This document shows, in pieces, positions 53,954 to 62,908 of a stretch of 64,000 nucleotides of DNA. Both the position numbers and the translations under genes were made by a program. Each line of letters starts with the position of its first letter. Position 1 is the first letter of the stretch. The DNA lies in NCBI RefSeq assembly GCF_006716445.1, contig NZ_VFPA01000001.1, positions 2,170,001 through 2,234,000 of the forward strand, given 5' to 3'. The notes under the pieces were generated by a model that saw only the letters and a program-made list of their open reading frames with translations, made no database searches and was not told the origin of the DNA. Source of the DNA: Pseudonocardia kunmingensis (GTDB lineage: Bacteria > Actinomycetota > Actinomycetes > Mycobacteriales > Pseudonocardiaceae).

Positions 53954-54526
53954 TCAGACCACCTCCTCCTCTGGCATCGACTTGCGCAGGCGGGCGAGCG
54001 CCCGGTGCTGGGCCACGCGCACGGCTCCCGGCGTGGAGCCCACGGCTTCCGCCGTCTCCTCTGCGGAGAGGCCGACGACCACGCGCAGCACGAGGATCTC
54101 CCGTTGCTTGTCCGGCAGCGTGTCGAGCAGCTTGCCCATCTCGCTCGACAGCTCGACCCGCAGCGCGCGCTGCTCCGGCCCGTCCGCGCCCGAGACCGCG
54201 TCGGGGACGTCGGCGACCGGCTCCGACCGGTTCCGCGTGGCCGCCCGGTGGGCGTCGATCACTTTGTGTGAGGCGATTCCGTACACGAACGCCAGGAACG
54301 GTCGTCCCTGGACGCGGTACCCCGGCAGTGCAGTGAGCACGGCCAAGCACACCTCCTGCGCAACGTCGTCGGCCGAGACCGACGACCGGTCCACCCGTCC
54401 GAGTCGCGCCCTGCAGTAGCGCACGACCATGGGCCGGATGATGGCGATCACGGCCCCGACGGCCTGGGGGTCGCCCGTCATGGCGCGGGCCACCAGTTCG
54501 TCGGGTACCTCTGTCGTCTCACTCAT
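53954..54526 (-). CDS. sigD: ECF sigma factor SigD
   Basis: 190 residues. Region 2: ELVARAMTGDPQAVGAVIAIIRPMVVRYCRARLGRVDRSSVSADDVAQEVCLAVLTALPGYRVQGRPFLAFVYGIASHKVIDAHRAATRN. Region 4: LSSEMGKLLDTLPDKQREILVLRVVVGLSAEETAEAVGSTPGAVRVAQHRALARLRKSM. The flanking genes (rsdA, DUF5319, guaB, bldM-like, whiB) match the SigD locus of both Mycobacterium and Streptomyces. Controlled by RsdA; autoregulation is likely from its upstream promoter, which was not identified with confidence. Confidence 0.94.
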   Translation of the reverse strand: MSETTEVPDELVARAMTGDPQAVGAVIAIIRPMVVRYCRARLGRVDRSSVSADDVAQEVCLAVLTALPGYRVQGRPFLAFVYGIASHKVIDAHRAATRNRSEPVADVPDAVSGADGPEQRALRVELSSEMGKLLDTLPDKQREILVLRVVVGLSAEETAEAVGSTPGAVRVAQHRALARLRKSMPEEEVV

Positions 54527-55101
54527 CGCGGACCGTGGTTCGGGCGTTACGGAACATGTTCGGCATCATCCGTTCGTGAGGCTGATCACGGAGCGTGCTC
54601 AACCGTGCCCTCATTCCGGACCACCGTAGCGAAGACGCACGGCGGCGCGGGACGGGCTCCTCCTCGGACGGGAAGACGAACGAGAGTGGGGTTCCGTTGC
54701 TGGTTCAGCCCGACGACCACCCGATCGGGGGTCTCGGAAGGGCACCGTTCGAGTGGTGCCGTCACCGCGGGGAGTGGACACCGCGGGGAAGAGGACGTGC
54801 AGGTCCGGGACGGGGAACACCGCGCCCGAACGGGGGCCGCCGCGCCGCCACCGCGCCCGGATGCGGGCTACCGGCGGTGCCGAGCGTGAGGCGCGCGGGA
54901 ACGGGCCGGGGCGTGCTGGCGGTGCCCTCGACCGTGGAGCGGGCGCAGCCGTCCGCGTGTGTGCGGACGGTGACGCGCGGGACGCGGGGCGCCGCGGTGG
55001 TGCCCGCGGCCGCCCGCGCCGACGCGCCGGGGGCCGGGCGGCCACGACCCGTGACGGGCCGGAGCGCCGGTCCCTGACGCCGAGCTCCCGGGGGAGGCCT
55101 A
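54527..55101. other. 575-bp intergenic region without a recognisable gene
   Basis: Several open frames cross it on both strands, but all are Arg/Pro/Gly-rich without family resemblance, as expected from GC bias. It should contain the sigD promoter near 54527-54600 and the 3' region of the bldM-like gene. Unusually long for this otherwise dense window. Confidence 0.4.
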
Positions 55102-55698
55102 CTAGGACACGAGCCCGCGGCGGAAGCCGTGGGCGACGGCCTGGGCCCGGTCGCGCACGCCGAGCTTGCGGAACAGCCGGCGGGCGTGGGTCTTGACCGT
55201 GTCCTCCGACAGGTAGAGCTCCCGGCCGATCTGGCCGTTGCTCTTGCCCTGGCTCATGCCGCGCAGCACCTGGAGCTCGCGCTCGGTGAGCTGCACGCCG
55301 GGATCGGTGGGCGCACGGGGCGTGGGCACCGCGGTGCTCGCGAGCGTGTGCGCGAGTGCGGCCACCAGTTCGGGGCGCGAGGCGTCCCAACGGAGGTAGC
55401 CGCGCGCACCGCCTGCGATCGCGGCGGCGATGCTGCCCGCGTCGTCGGGGGCTCCGAAGACGATGACGTTGGCCTGCGGGTGGGCGGCGACCAGCCGCCG
55501 CGTGGCCTCGACCCCGGTGGGCACCGCCCGCTGGGTGCCGACCAGGACCACGTCCACCGGCTGCCGCGAGAACCTCGCCAGCAACTCGTCCCCGTGGGCA
55601 ACGCAATCAATCCGGTGCACCCCCGGCACCGCGGACATCACGCGGGTCAGGCCTTCGCGGACGCTACGACGATCGTCGCAGATGAGTACCGTCGTCAC
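55102..55698 (-). CDS. BldM-like orphan response regulator with degenerate receiver
   Basis: 198 residues. The C-terminal LuxR HTH is very close to Streptomyces BldM: LTERELQVLRGMSQGKSNGQIGRELYLSEDTVKTHARRLFRKLGVRDRAQAVAHGFRRGLV. The position beside sigD, guaB and whiB also matches (SCO4768 neighbourhood). The receiver domain keeps the acidic pair (VLICDDRRSVREGL) but has lost the phospho-acceptor: the expected Asp is Gly in VVLVGTQRA, the Thr/Ser is Gly in VIVFGAPDD, and the Lys is replaced in GYLRWDAS. It must act independently of phosphorylation. AAGGAA precedes the GTG at 55698. Confidence 0.85.
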   Translation of the reverse strand: MTTVLICDDRRSVREGLTRVMSAVPGVHRIDCVAHGDELLARFSRQPVDVVLVGTQRAVPTGVEATRRLVAAHPQANVIVFGAPDDAGSIAAAIAGGARGYLRWDASRPELVAALAHTLASTAVPTPRAPTDPGVQLTERELQVLRGMSQGKSNGQIGRELYLSEDTVKTHARRLFRKLGVRDRAQAVAHGFRRGLVS

Positions 55699-56085
55699 GA
55701 CGATTCCTTCCTGCAGCTTCCTGCAGCCGGGTGATGTGTCACCCCCCGCATCGGCGGGTGACTGCCTCACCTTGACACGATCAGGGCGGTTTGTGCCCTC
55801 CATTCGGGAGTGTTGCGCCGAGTGGCACTCGTCATGTGGGTGACCTAGGTCCGAATGGCGTAATCAGATTACCGGGAGCCGAGCACGAGGGCCCTCACCC
55901 TCCCTCATCGGGCGGCTCCCGACCAGGTCATGACGAGGCACGATGAACGCTCACCGTGGCCGCCCCGGCGTGTCGTCGGCGTGGCGTGCCGCTCATCCGT
56001 TCGTTCGTCGATCGCTGCGCCATCCGGGGAGCGTGCTCGTTTGCACCAGGAGCACCCCGGCTAGCCGCCCCGCCACACACGGAGC
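55699..56085. other. Intergenic region upstream of the bldM-like gene
   Basis: 387 bp with no gene, lying between leftward genes. Contains the perfect 13-bp inverted repeat GTAATCAGATTAC at 55860-55872, which stands out in AT content from its surroundings, and GTGACCTAGGTCC next to it. These may be operator or promoter elements of the bldM-like gene; the start site was not located. Confidence 0.45.
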
Positions 56086-57108
56086 TCACACCAGAACGGT
56101 GTCGGAGATCGCCGCCAGAGCGGCGGTCAAGGACGCGAGCCGGACGATCGGCCGCGGCACGTCCGCGTCCACCCACCCCGGGCCGGCGACGAACGTGCGG
56201 AACCGCGGGCGGGTGCGCGGGAGGGCGCGCAGCACGTCGCCGTCCGCGGTCTCCCCGAGCTGCGCCCAGAGCACCACGGCCGCGGGCGCGGTGCGGCGGG
56301 CAGCGGCCGCTAACGCGTCCGCCGGCAGGTCCGCACCGAGGTAGCGCTGCGCGACACCGCGCGCGTCCAGCGCGCACGCGAGGGCCAGGAGCGGGAGCGT
56401 GTGCTGCTCGCCGGGCATCGCGGCGAGCAGCACGGGCCGCGCGGCACCGCTCGCGGCGGGCGCCGCCCGACCCGACCCCGCGCCGAACAGGTCGCGGACG
56501 CATTCGCTGACCAGGTGCTCGATCTCGACGCCGGTGCCGGTGTGGTTCCACCGCTCCCCGACGGCGGCCAGCACGGGCCGCACCACGTCGTCCCACGTGG
56601 TCTCCACGCCGTCCTCGGCCAGCGACTCGCGCAGCACGCCCGCGACCGCGGGCCCGTCGAGGGCGAGCGCCGCGCGGCCCAAGCCGCGGGCGCGCCGGCC
56701 GGCGCCGGGCAGTCGGAGCACGCGGCCGCCCACGCGGGCCTGCCCGTCACCGGCCGGCAGCGGCGGAGCGGGGTCGGCAGCAGGGCCGGGCGCGACGGTG
56801 CCGCCCGCGGGCAGCGGTGCGGTGAGCGCATAGCGCGCCGCCTCGCCCGGCGACACGCCACGCACGAGCGCCCGCTGCATCAGCTCCAGGCGCGTCACGT
56901 CGACGGGCGAGTAGCGGCGGTGCCGGCCGGGCGCGTGCCCGCTGGGACCGATCCCGTACCGGCGGTCCCAGGTGCGCAACGTGCCGGGCGCGACCCCGAG
57001 CCTGCGGGCGACCGCCGCCACCGAGAGCCCCGGCACGTCGGGCGGCGGGGGGCGGCGGGTCGTCACCGCGCCATCGTCGACGCCGGAGGGGCGACCGACA
57101 AGTCGCAT
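56086..57108 (-). CDS. MerR-type regulator with C-terminal cobalamin-binding domain
   Basis: 340 residues, CarH/LitR-like design. HTH: LSVAAVARRLGVAPGTLRTWDRRYGIGPSGHAPGRHRRYSPVDVTRLELMQRALVRGVSPGEAARYAL. Helical cap near residues 140-200 (ESLAEDGVETTWDDVVRPVLAAVGERWNHTGTGVEIEHLVSECVRDLF). B12-binding Rossmann domain: PVLLAAMPGEQHTLPLLALACALDARGVAQRYLGADLPADALAAAA, where the His in PGEQHTLPL aligns with the lower cobalt ligand of CarH. ATG at 57108 has GGGAG upstream. Divergent from whiB (89 bp). May sense adenosylcobalamin or light; not demonstrated. Confidence 0.82.
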   Translation of the reverse strand: MRLVGRPSGVDDGAVTTRRPPPPDVPGLSVAAVARRLGVAPGTLRTWDRRYGIGPSGHAPGRHRRYSPVDVTRLELMQRALVRGVSPGEAARYALTAPLPAGGTVAPGPAADPAPPLPAGDGQARVGGRVLRLPGAGRRARGLGRAALALDGPAVAGVLRESLAEDGVETTWDDVVRPVLAAVGERWNHTGTGVEIEHLVSECVRDLFGAGSGRAAPAASGAARPVLLAAMPGEQHTLPLLALACALDARGVAQRYLGADLPADALAAAARRTAPAAVVLWAQLGETADGDVLRALPRTRPRFRTFVAGPGWVDADVPRPIVRLASLTAALAAISDTVLV

Positions 57109-57197
57109 CGACACTCCCGTGAACAAGGTGTGGTGCGTTTCCGGCCGGGGTACCTCCCGCGCGTGGGGAAAGTTCGCCGAACGGACGAGGTGAGGGT

Positions 57198-57557
57198 GTG
57201 GCGGACACGCGGAAGCTTCCGGAGCCGGTTGCCGAGACCTGGGACTGGCAGATGCAGGCGGCCTGCCGCGGCATGGACAGCGGGTTCTTCTTCCACCCGG
57301 AGCGGGAGCGCGGCCCGGCCAAGGCCGACCGCGAGGCGCGGGCCAAGGAGATCTGCGCCCGCTGCCCCGTCATCGAGCCATGCCGTCGGCACGCCCTCGC
57401 GGCCGAGGAACCCTACGGCGTGTGGGGCGGGCTCACGGCGGCCGAACGCGACGACATCGTGCGCAGGCAGCGCCGCAGGCCCACCCTGGGCGATCCCGAG
57501 GCGACGCCCGCGGGAACGGCGAACGCCGGAACGACGAACGGCGCCCTCCACGGCTGA
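57198..57557 (+). CDS. WhiB-family Fe-S regulator (WhiB3/WhiD type)
   Basis: 119 residues. Starts VADTRKLPEPVAETWDWQMQAACRGMDSGFFFHPERERGPAKADREARAKEICARCPVIEPCRRHALAAEEPYGVWGGLTAAERD. Four Cys ligands of the [4Fe-4S] cluster at 23, 53, 56 and 62 (C-x29-C-x2-C-x5-C) and the GVWGG turn near 74-78. The DTWDWQ... FFFHP(E/D)xERG pattern and the site between sigD/bldM and groEL match M. tuberculosis whiB3 and Streptomyces whiD. Basic AT-hook-like RRQRRRPTLG in the C-terminal part. GGTGAGGG precedes the GTG. Confidence 0.92.
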   Translation: MADTRKLPEPVAETWDWQMQAACRGMDSGFFFHPERERGPAKADREARAKEICARCPVIEPCRRHALAAEEPYGVWGGLTAAERDDIVRRQRRRPTLGDPEATPAGTANAGTTNGALHG

Positions 57558-57579
57558 CCGCCGGGAAGAGCGCCGTTCG
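57535..57579. terminator. Terminator hairpin at the end of whiB
   Basis: CGAACGGCGC (57535-57544) and GCGCCGTTCG (57570-57579) form a perfect 10-bp stem with a smaller CGGC/GCCG stem inside. It includes the whiB stop codon and lies in the convergent gap with groEL. The CGAACGG edge recalls family A, but the rest is unrelated. Confidence 0.65.
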
Positions 57580-57600
57580 CGTTCGCTCGGTCGTGCAGGC

Positions 57601-59235
<1,635 letters not shown>

Positions 59236-59247
59236 TCAGCGGAAACG

Positions 59248-59297
59248 ACGCCGCCCCGGCGGCCCACTCGGTCGAGGGACCACCGGGGCGGCGGCGT
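59248..59297 (-). promoter_or_regulatory. GC-rich hairpin in the groES-groEL spacer
   Basis: ACGCCGCCCCGG (59248-59259) pairs with CCGGGGCGGCGGCGT (59283-59297) leaving a 3-nt bulge. It begins 14 bp after the groES stop and ends about 28 bp before groEL. It may partly terminate, or mark a processing site that makes the GroES to GroEL ratio unequal. Confidence 0.5.
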
Positions 59298-59310
59298 CAG
59301 GAGGACCTGG

Positions 59311-59601
59311 TCAGTTGACGACCGCGAGCACGTCGCGGGCGGAGAGGATGAGGTACTCCTCGCCGTTGTACTTGACCTCGGTGCCGCCGTACTTCGAGTA
59401 GATGACGACGTCGCCGACGCTCACGTCGAGCGGAACGCGGTTGCCGTTGTCGTCGATGCGCCCCGGCCCGACCGCGAGGACCTTGCCCTCCTGGGGCTTC
59501 TCCTTCGCCGTGTCGGGGATGACGATCCCGGACGCGGTGGTGGTCTCGGCCTCGCTGGCCTGAACGACGATCTTGTCCTCGAGCGGCTTGATGTTCGCCA
59601 C
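59311..59601 (-). CDS. groES: Co-chaperonin GroES (10 kDa)
   Basis: 96 residues, complete. [96 protein letters not shown]. The mobile loop ([21 protein letters not shown]) with the GIVIP contact is intact. Caps the GroEL ring. Preceded by a CIRCE operator that overlaps a good promoter. Confidence 0.97.
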   Translation of the reverse strand: MANIKPLEDKIVVQASEAETTTASGIVIPDTAKEKPQEGKVLAVGPGRIDDNGNRVPLDVSVGDVVIYSKYGGTEVKYNGEEYLILSARDVLAVVN

Positions 59602-59707
59602 TTGATGACCTCCCCTTCCTGGGGTGCGTGCACTCGCCTGATGGGTTCTGGTGGACAGCGCGCGGGCGTCCCGTCGTCGCGGGTGCCGGGACGTCCGGAC
59701 CGTTCCG

Positions 59708-59741
59708 TTGGCACTCTACCGGTGAGAGTGCCAACGCTCAA
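59708..59741 (-). promoter_or_regulatory. groES promoter overlapped by a CIRCE operator (HrcA site)
   Basis: TTGGCACTC-N9-GAGTGCCAA (59708-59734) is a perfect inverted repeat of the CIRCE type, bound by HrcA. On the reverse strand a -35 TTGAGC (59741-59736), a 17-bp spacer and a -10 TAGAGT (59718-59713) fit a primary sigma-factor promoter, so HrcA would block polymerase directly. The -35 overlaps the last codons and stop of the glycosyltransferase gene (stop 59738-59740). Confidence 0.9.
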
Positions 59742-60916
59742 ACAGTGGTCATGCGCAGCGCGTCCTCGACGAGCTCGGCCGCCCGCACGGCGCCGCCGTC
59801 CTCGCGCAGCTCGGCGCGGATCGCCGCGCTGCGCCGGGCCACCTCTTCGGATCCGGTGAGCTCGAGCAGCGCCTCGCGCAGCTCGGCGGCCGTGACCGTC
59901 GCCGAGTCGACCCGGCGCGCCACCCCCGCGGCGACCAGGGCGTCGGCGTTGCCGAACTGGTCGACGGCCTGCGGCGCGGCGATCATCGGCGTCCCCGTCC
60001 ACAGGCCCTCGACGGACCCGCCCATGCCGGCGTGCGTGAGGAACGCGTCGGCGTGGGAGAGAACGGCCAGCTGCGGCACCCACGAGTGCACCTCCACCGA
60101 CTCCGGCACCTCGCCGAGCACGGCCGGATCGACGTGGGCCCCGATCTGCAGCACGACGTGCCACCCCGGCAGGTCCCCGTAGGCCTGCACGCAGCGCCGG
60201 TAGAAGTCGGGGTGGTCGGTGTAGGCCGATCCGAGCGAGACCAGCAGGACCTTCTCCGCCTGCGCGGGCCGCGTCCAGTCGCCCTGCTCGGGTCGCGGCG
60301 CCAGGCACGGGCCGACGAACGTGAAGTGCGGACCCACCCGGTCCGCGTGCGGCTGCAGGACTCGCGGCACGAGGACCAGCCCGCGCTCGGGCCGGCCCAT
60401 CCACGCCTCGTCCGCGGGCGCACCGTGCTCGGCCAGCCACTCGCCCAGGCGGCGGTAGTAGTCCTGACCGCGCGGGTCGGCCTTCATCTGCGCGACCGAC
60501 TCGGCCATCTCCTCCTCGTAGCCCTCCCACGCCACGAAGGTGGGCGAGAGCTGGACGGCCGGGATCCCCCACTCGGCCGCGAGCAGCCGCGCCGCCCCGC
60601 CCGCGATGTCGTAGAGGAACACGTCGGGCCGGTCGTCGTCGTAGGCCGCCCTGAGCTTCGGCAGCATCGCGATGGCGTCGTCGAGGAAGAGGGCGAGCGC
60701 GTCGATCGTGTCGCCGGTGAACGACTCGCCGGTGTGGAACGGGAGCGTCGACTCGCAGGGCACGAACTCGGCGCCGAGGCCGCGCACCGTGTCGGCGTAG
60801 GACGGGTCGTTGGCGTAGGTGACGCGGTGCCCGCGCTCGACGAGGGTCCGGATCACCTCGCTGCTCGGGTTGACGTGACCCGGCGCCGGGATGCTGACCA
60901 TGGCGATGTGCACCAT
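59738..60916 (-). CDS. Macrolide-type glycosyltransferase (MGT family, GT1)
   Basis: 392 residues, cytosolic UDP-sugar transferase. N-terminal acceptor domain: MVHIAMVSIPAPGHVNPSSEVIRTLVERGHRVTYANDPSYADTVRGLGAEFVPCESTL. C-terminal donor domain: KVLLVSLGSAYTDHPDFYRRCVQAYGDLPGWHVVLQIG, VEVHSWVPQLAVLSHADAFLTHAGMGGSVEGLWTGTPMIAAPQAVDQFGNADALVAAG (the HxGxGS..E...PQ..DQ donor signature). The pattern fits the OleD/OleI/MgtA group, which inactivates macrolides by glucosylation, though other acceptors are common. GAGGAG precedes the ATG at 60916. Divergent from a TetR gene with a shared operator region. Confidence 0.88.
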   Translation of the reverse strand: MVHIAMVSIPAPGHVNPSSEVIRTLVERGHRVTYANDPSYADTVRGLGAEFVPCESTLPFHTGESFTGDTIDALALFLDDAIAMLPKLRAAYDDDRPDVFLYDIAGGAARLLAAEWGIPAVQLSPTFVAWEGYEEEMAESVAQMKADPRGQDYYRRLGEWLAEHGAPADEAWMGRPERGLVLVPRVLQPHADRVGPHFTFVGPCLAPRPEQGDWTRPAQAEKVLLVSLGSAYTDHPDFYRRCVQAYGDLPGWHVVLQIGAHVDPAVLGEVPESVEVHSWVPQLAVLSHADAFLTHAGMGGSVEGLWTGTPMIAAPQAVDQFGNADALVAAGVARRVDSATVTAAELREALLELTGSEEVARRSAAIRAELREDGGAVRAAELVEDALRMTTV

Positions 60917-60934
60917 CGGAACTCCTCTCGTCGC

Positions 60935-61020
60935 GAGACGAACCGTCTCGGCTTGTCGTACTCTGCATCCTCGAGCGCGCCGTGTCAAGACGGTTCGTCT
61001 CGTCTCGTTCGGGGTATCCT
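60935..61020. promoter_or_regulatory. Divergent promoters and paired TetR operators
   Basis: Two copies of the core AGACGAACCGTCT: one at 60936-60948, extended to GAGACG-AAC-CGTCTC (60935-60949), and one in reverse orientation at 60988-61000. On the reverse strand a -35 TTGACA (60988-60983), 17 bp, and CAGAGT (60965-60960) form the glycosyltransferase promoter; the second operator abuts its -35 and the first lies just past the start point. For TetR, TATCCT (61015-61020) ends 6 nt before the ATG, suggesting a leaderless transcript. Confidence 0.75.
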
Positions 61021-61026
61021 CCTGTC

Positions 61027-61641
61027 ATGCCCGACCCCACCCGGCGCAGCGAACGCTCCCGGCACGCGATCCTCACCGCGGCGCACGAGCTCGTCGGTGA
61101 GGTCGGCTACCGGAAGCTGACGATCGAGGCCATCGCGGCGCGGGCGGGCGTGGGGAAGCAGACGATCTACCGCTGGTGGCCGTCGAAGGGCGCCGTGGTC
61201 CTCGACGCGATGCTCGCCACCGTGAGCGACCCCGCCGACCTCGCCCTGCCCGACACCGGCGACGTCGACGCGGACCTGCGCGGGGTGGTGCACGCCATCG
61301 TCGCGGAGCTCGCCGACCCCACGCTCTCCGGCACCAGCCGGGCCCTGATGATCGAGATCCAGGAGGACCCCGGCCTCGCCGAGTCGATGGTCGAACGCAT
61401 CCTCGGACCGAACCTCGCCGCGATCGCCGACCGCCTCCGGGCGGCCCAGGACGCCGGCCAGCTGCGCCGCGACCTCGACCTGTCCGTGGCCGTCGAGATG
61501 ATCGTCGGGCCGCTCTACCACCGGTGGCTGCTGCGCACGGCCCCGCTGACCCCTGCCTACGCCGACACCGTCACCGACCTCGCCCTGCGCGCGCTCGCGC
61601 CGGATAGGCTCGCGCCCCATGGTGAAGATCGGCTCGAGTGA
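61027..61641 (+). CDS. TetR-family repressor
   Basis: 204 residues. HTH: TRRSERSRHAILTAAHELVGEVGYRKLTIEAIAARAGVGKQTIYRWWPSKGAVVLDAML. Ligand domain of the TetR_C_33/AcrR-like type (DLRGVVHAIVAELADPTLSGTSRALMIEIQEDPGLAESMVERILGPNLAAIADRL...VAVEMIVGPLYHRWLL). ATG at 61027 chosen because a -10 (TATCCT) lies immediately upstream and homologues start near here. Divergent from the glycosyltransferase with paired operators; probably relieved by the glycosyltransferase substrate. Overlaps the aldo/keto reductase start by 23 bp. Confidence 0.9.
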   Translation: MPDPTRRSERSRHAILTAAHELVGEVGYRKLTIEAIAARAGVGKQTIYRWWPSKGAVVLDAMLATVSDPADLALPDTGDVDADLRGVVHAIVAELADPTLSGTSRALMIEIQEDPGLAESMVERILGPNLAAIADRLRAAQDAGQLRRDLDLSVAVEMIVGPLYHRWLLRTAPLTPAYADTVTDLALRALAPDRLAPHGEDRLE

Positions 61642-62551
61642 CCTCGACGTCTCCCGGCTCTGCCTCGGCGGCAACGTGTTCGGCTGGACGGCCGACCCGG
61701 ACACCTCGTTCGCCGTCCTCGACGCCTACCTCGCCGCGGGCGGCAACTTCGTCGACACCGCCGACTCCTACTTCTGGCGCAAGCCGGGCAACTCCGGCGG
61801 CGAGTCCGAGACGATCATCGGCGACTGGATGGCGGCCCGCGGCAACCGGGACCAGGTCGTGATCGCCACGAAGGTGGGGTCGTGGCCGGAGCGGCCGGGG
61901 CTGTCGGCCCGCAACATCGCCACGGCGGTCGAGGACTCGCTGCGCCGCCTGCGGACCGACCGGATCGACCTCTACTACGCCCACCGCGACGACCCCGACA
62001 CCGCGCAGGAGGAGACGGCCGACGCGTTCGACCGGCTCGTGCGGGAGGGCAAGGTGCGTGCGATCGCCGCGTCCAACTTCACCGCCGAGCGGCTGCGTTC
62101 GGCCCTGGAGATCTCCGCCCGCGACGGGCTCGCGTCCTACGTGGCGCTGCAACCGCACTACAACCTCATGGAGCGCGACGAGTACGAGAACGCGCTCGCG
62201 CCGCTGCTCGCGAGCGAGGGCCTGGCCGGGTTCCCCTACTACGCGCTGGCCAAGGGCTTCCTCACGGGCAAGTACCGGCCCGACACGGACGTGGACAGCG
62301 TGCGTTCCGAGGGCGCGCGGGCCTACCTCGACGACCGGGGCCGAGCCGTGCTCGCCGCGCTCGACGAGATCGCGGCCGGGCACGAGGTGCCGGTGGCGGC
62401 CGTGGCGCTGGCGTGGCTCGCCGACCAGCCGACGGTCACGGCCCCGATCGCGAGCGCCCGCACCCCGGAGCAGCTGGCGGACCTGCTGCCCGCGCTGGAG
62501 CTGCACCTCACCGACGACGAACAGCGCCTGCTGGCCCACGTCTCGTCCTGA
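61619..62551 (+). CDS. Aldo/keto reductase
   Basis: 310 residues, NADPH-dependent TIM-barrel oxidoreductase of the YajO/Tas-like group. Landmarks: GGNVFGWTADPDTSFAVLDAYLAAGGNFVDTADSYFWRKPGNSGGESETIIGDWM (catalytic Asp and Tyr in DTADSY), VIATKVG (Lys), RIDLYYAHRDDP (HRDD; His present) and IAASNFTAERL, with the cofactor segment ITAPIASARTPEQL. ATG at 61619 lies inside the 3' end of tetR in another frame, so the two are co-transcribed. Substrate unknown; role in the same detoxification module is inference. Confidence 0.9.
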   Translation: MVKIGSSDLDVSRLCLGGNVFGWTADPDTSFAVLDAYLAAGGNFVDTADSYFWRKPGNSGGESETIIGDWMAARGNRDQVVIATKVGSWPERPGLSARNIATAVEDSLRRLRTDRIDLYYAHRDDPDTAQEETADAFDRLVREGKVRAIAASNFTAERLRSALEISARDGLASYVALQPHYNLMERDEYENALAPLLASEGLAGFPYYALAKGFLTGKYRPDTDVDSVRSEGARAYLDDRGRAVLAALDEIAAGHEVPVAAVALAWLADQPTVTAPIASARTPEQLADLLPALELHLTDDEQRLLAHVSS

Positions 62552-62560
62552 CCGCCGACC

Positions 62561-62634
62561 TGCTCGCACACCGATAGCGGCGCTCACGCACCGACTGCGG
62601 TTGATGTGCGAGCACCGGAGTCGGTGTGCGAGCA
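62561..62634. repeat. Family B palindromic repeat, copy 4 (diverged)
   Basis: Perfect outer arms TGCTCGCACACCGA (62561-62574) and TCGGTGTGCGAGCA (62621-62634), with CACCGACTGCGG inside instead of the full palindromic core. It begins 9 nt after the aldo/keto reductase stop and ends just before the vapB promoter. Terminator-like position, as for the other copies. Confidence 0.75.
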
Positions 62635-62642
62635 AGCGACGG

Positions 62643-62671
62643 TTGACCCTGGCAGTAGGAATTCTTACTGT
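62643..62671 (+). promoter_or_regulatory. vapBC promoter with overlapping operator dyad
   Basis: TTGACC (62643-62648), a 17-bp spacer and TACTGT (62666-62671) form a good primary-sigma promoter; the start point would be at or next to the vapB ATG (62678), so the transcript is probably leaderless. The 18-bp CAGTAGGAATTCTTACTG (62653-62670) is a palindrome with one mismatched pair and covers spacer and -10, the expected site for VapB autoregulation. Its AT content stands out. Confidence 0.75.
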
Positions 62672-62677
62672 TGAAGT

Positions 62678-62908
62678 ATGAAAGCTGTCGTGTCCGAGAA
62701 GGGCCAGGTGACGATCCCGAAGCAGGTGCGGGACCGTCTCGGGATCGTGCCCGGCCAGGAGCTCGACTTCACCGACGAGGACGGACGGCTGGTGGCGCGC
62801 AAGGTCCAGGATCGCGGCCCGGTGAGCGCGGTGTACGGGATCCTGGACCTGCCCTCCGGCACCGACGCGACGATCGATGAGCTCCGCGGGCCCGCGGAGC
62901 TGCCGTGA
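62678..62908 (+). CDS. vapB: AbrB/MazE-type antitoxin VapB
   Basis: 76 residues. N-terminal swapped-hairpin DNA-binding domain: MKAVVSEKGQVTIPKQVRDRLGIVPGQELDFTDEDGRLVARKV. The flexible C-terminal half (SAVYGILDLPSGTDATIDELRGPAELP) should wrap the toxin. Stop overlaps the vapC GTG (GTGA). Preceded by a near-leaderless promoter with an operator dyad. A perfect palindrome spans its last codons. Confidence 0.88.
   Translation: MKAVVSEKGQVTIPKQVRDRLGIVPGQELDFTDEDGRLVARKVQDRGPVSAVYGILDLPSGTDATIDELRGPAELP
62880..62901 (+). promoter_or_regulatory. 22-bp perfect palindrome at the vapB-vapC junction
   Basis: AGCTCCGCGGG and its exact complement meet without a loop, ending 4 nt before the vapC GTG. 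A hairpin here would enclose the only purine-rich stretch (CGGAG) able to serve as vapC ribosome-binding site, so toxin translation would depend on ribosomes arriving from vapB. Confidence 0.6.

Noticed and set aside
54595-55077. A 160-codon rightward frame between sigD and the bldM-like gene
   Set aside because: Arg/Gly/Pro-rich, no ribosome-binding site or recognisable domain, and antisense to the expected sigD promoter.
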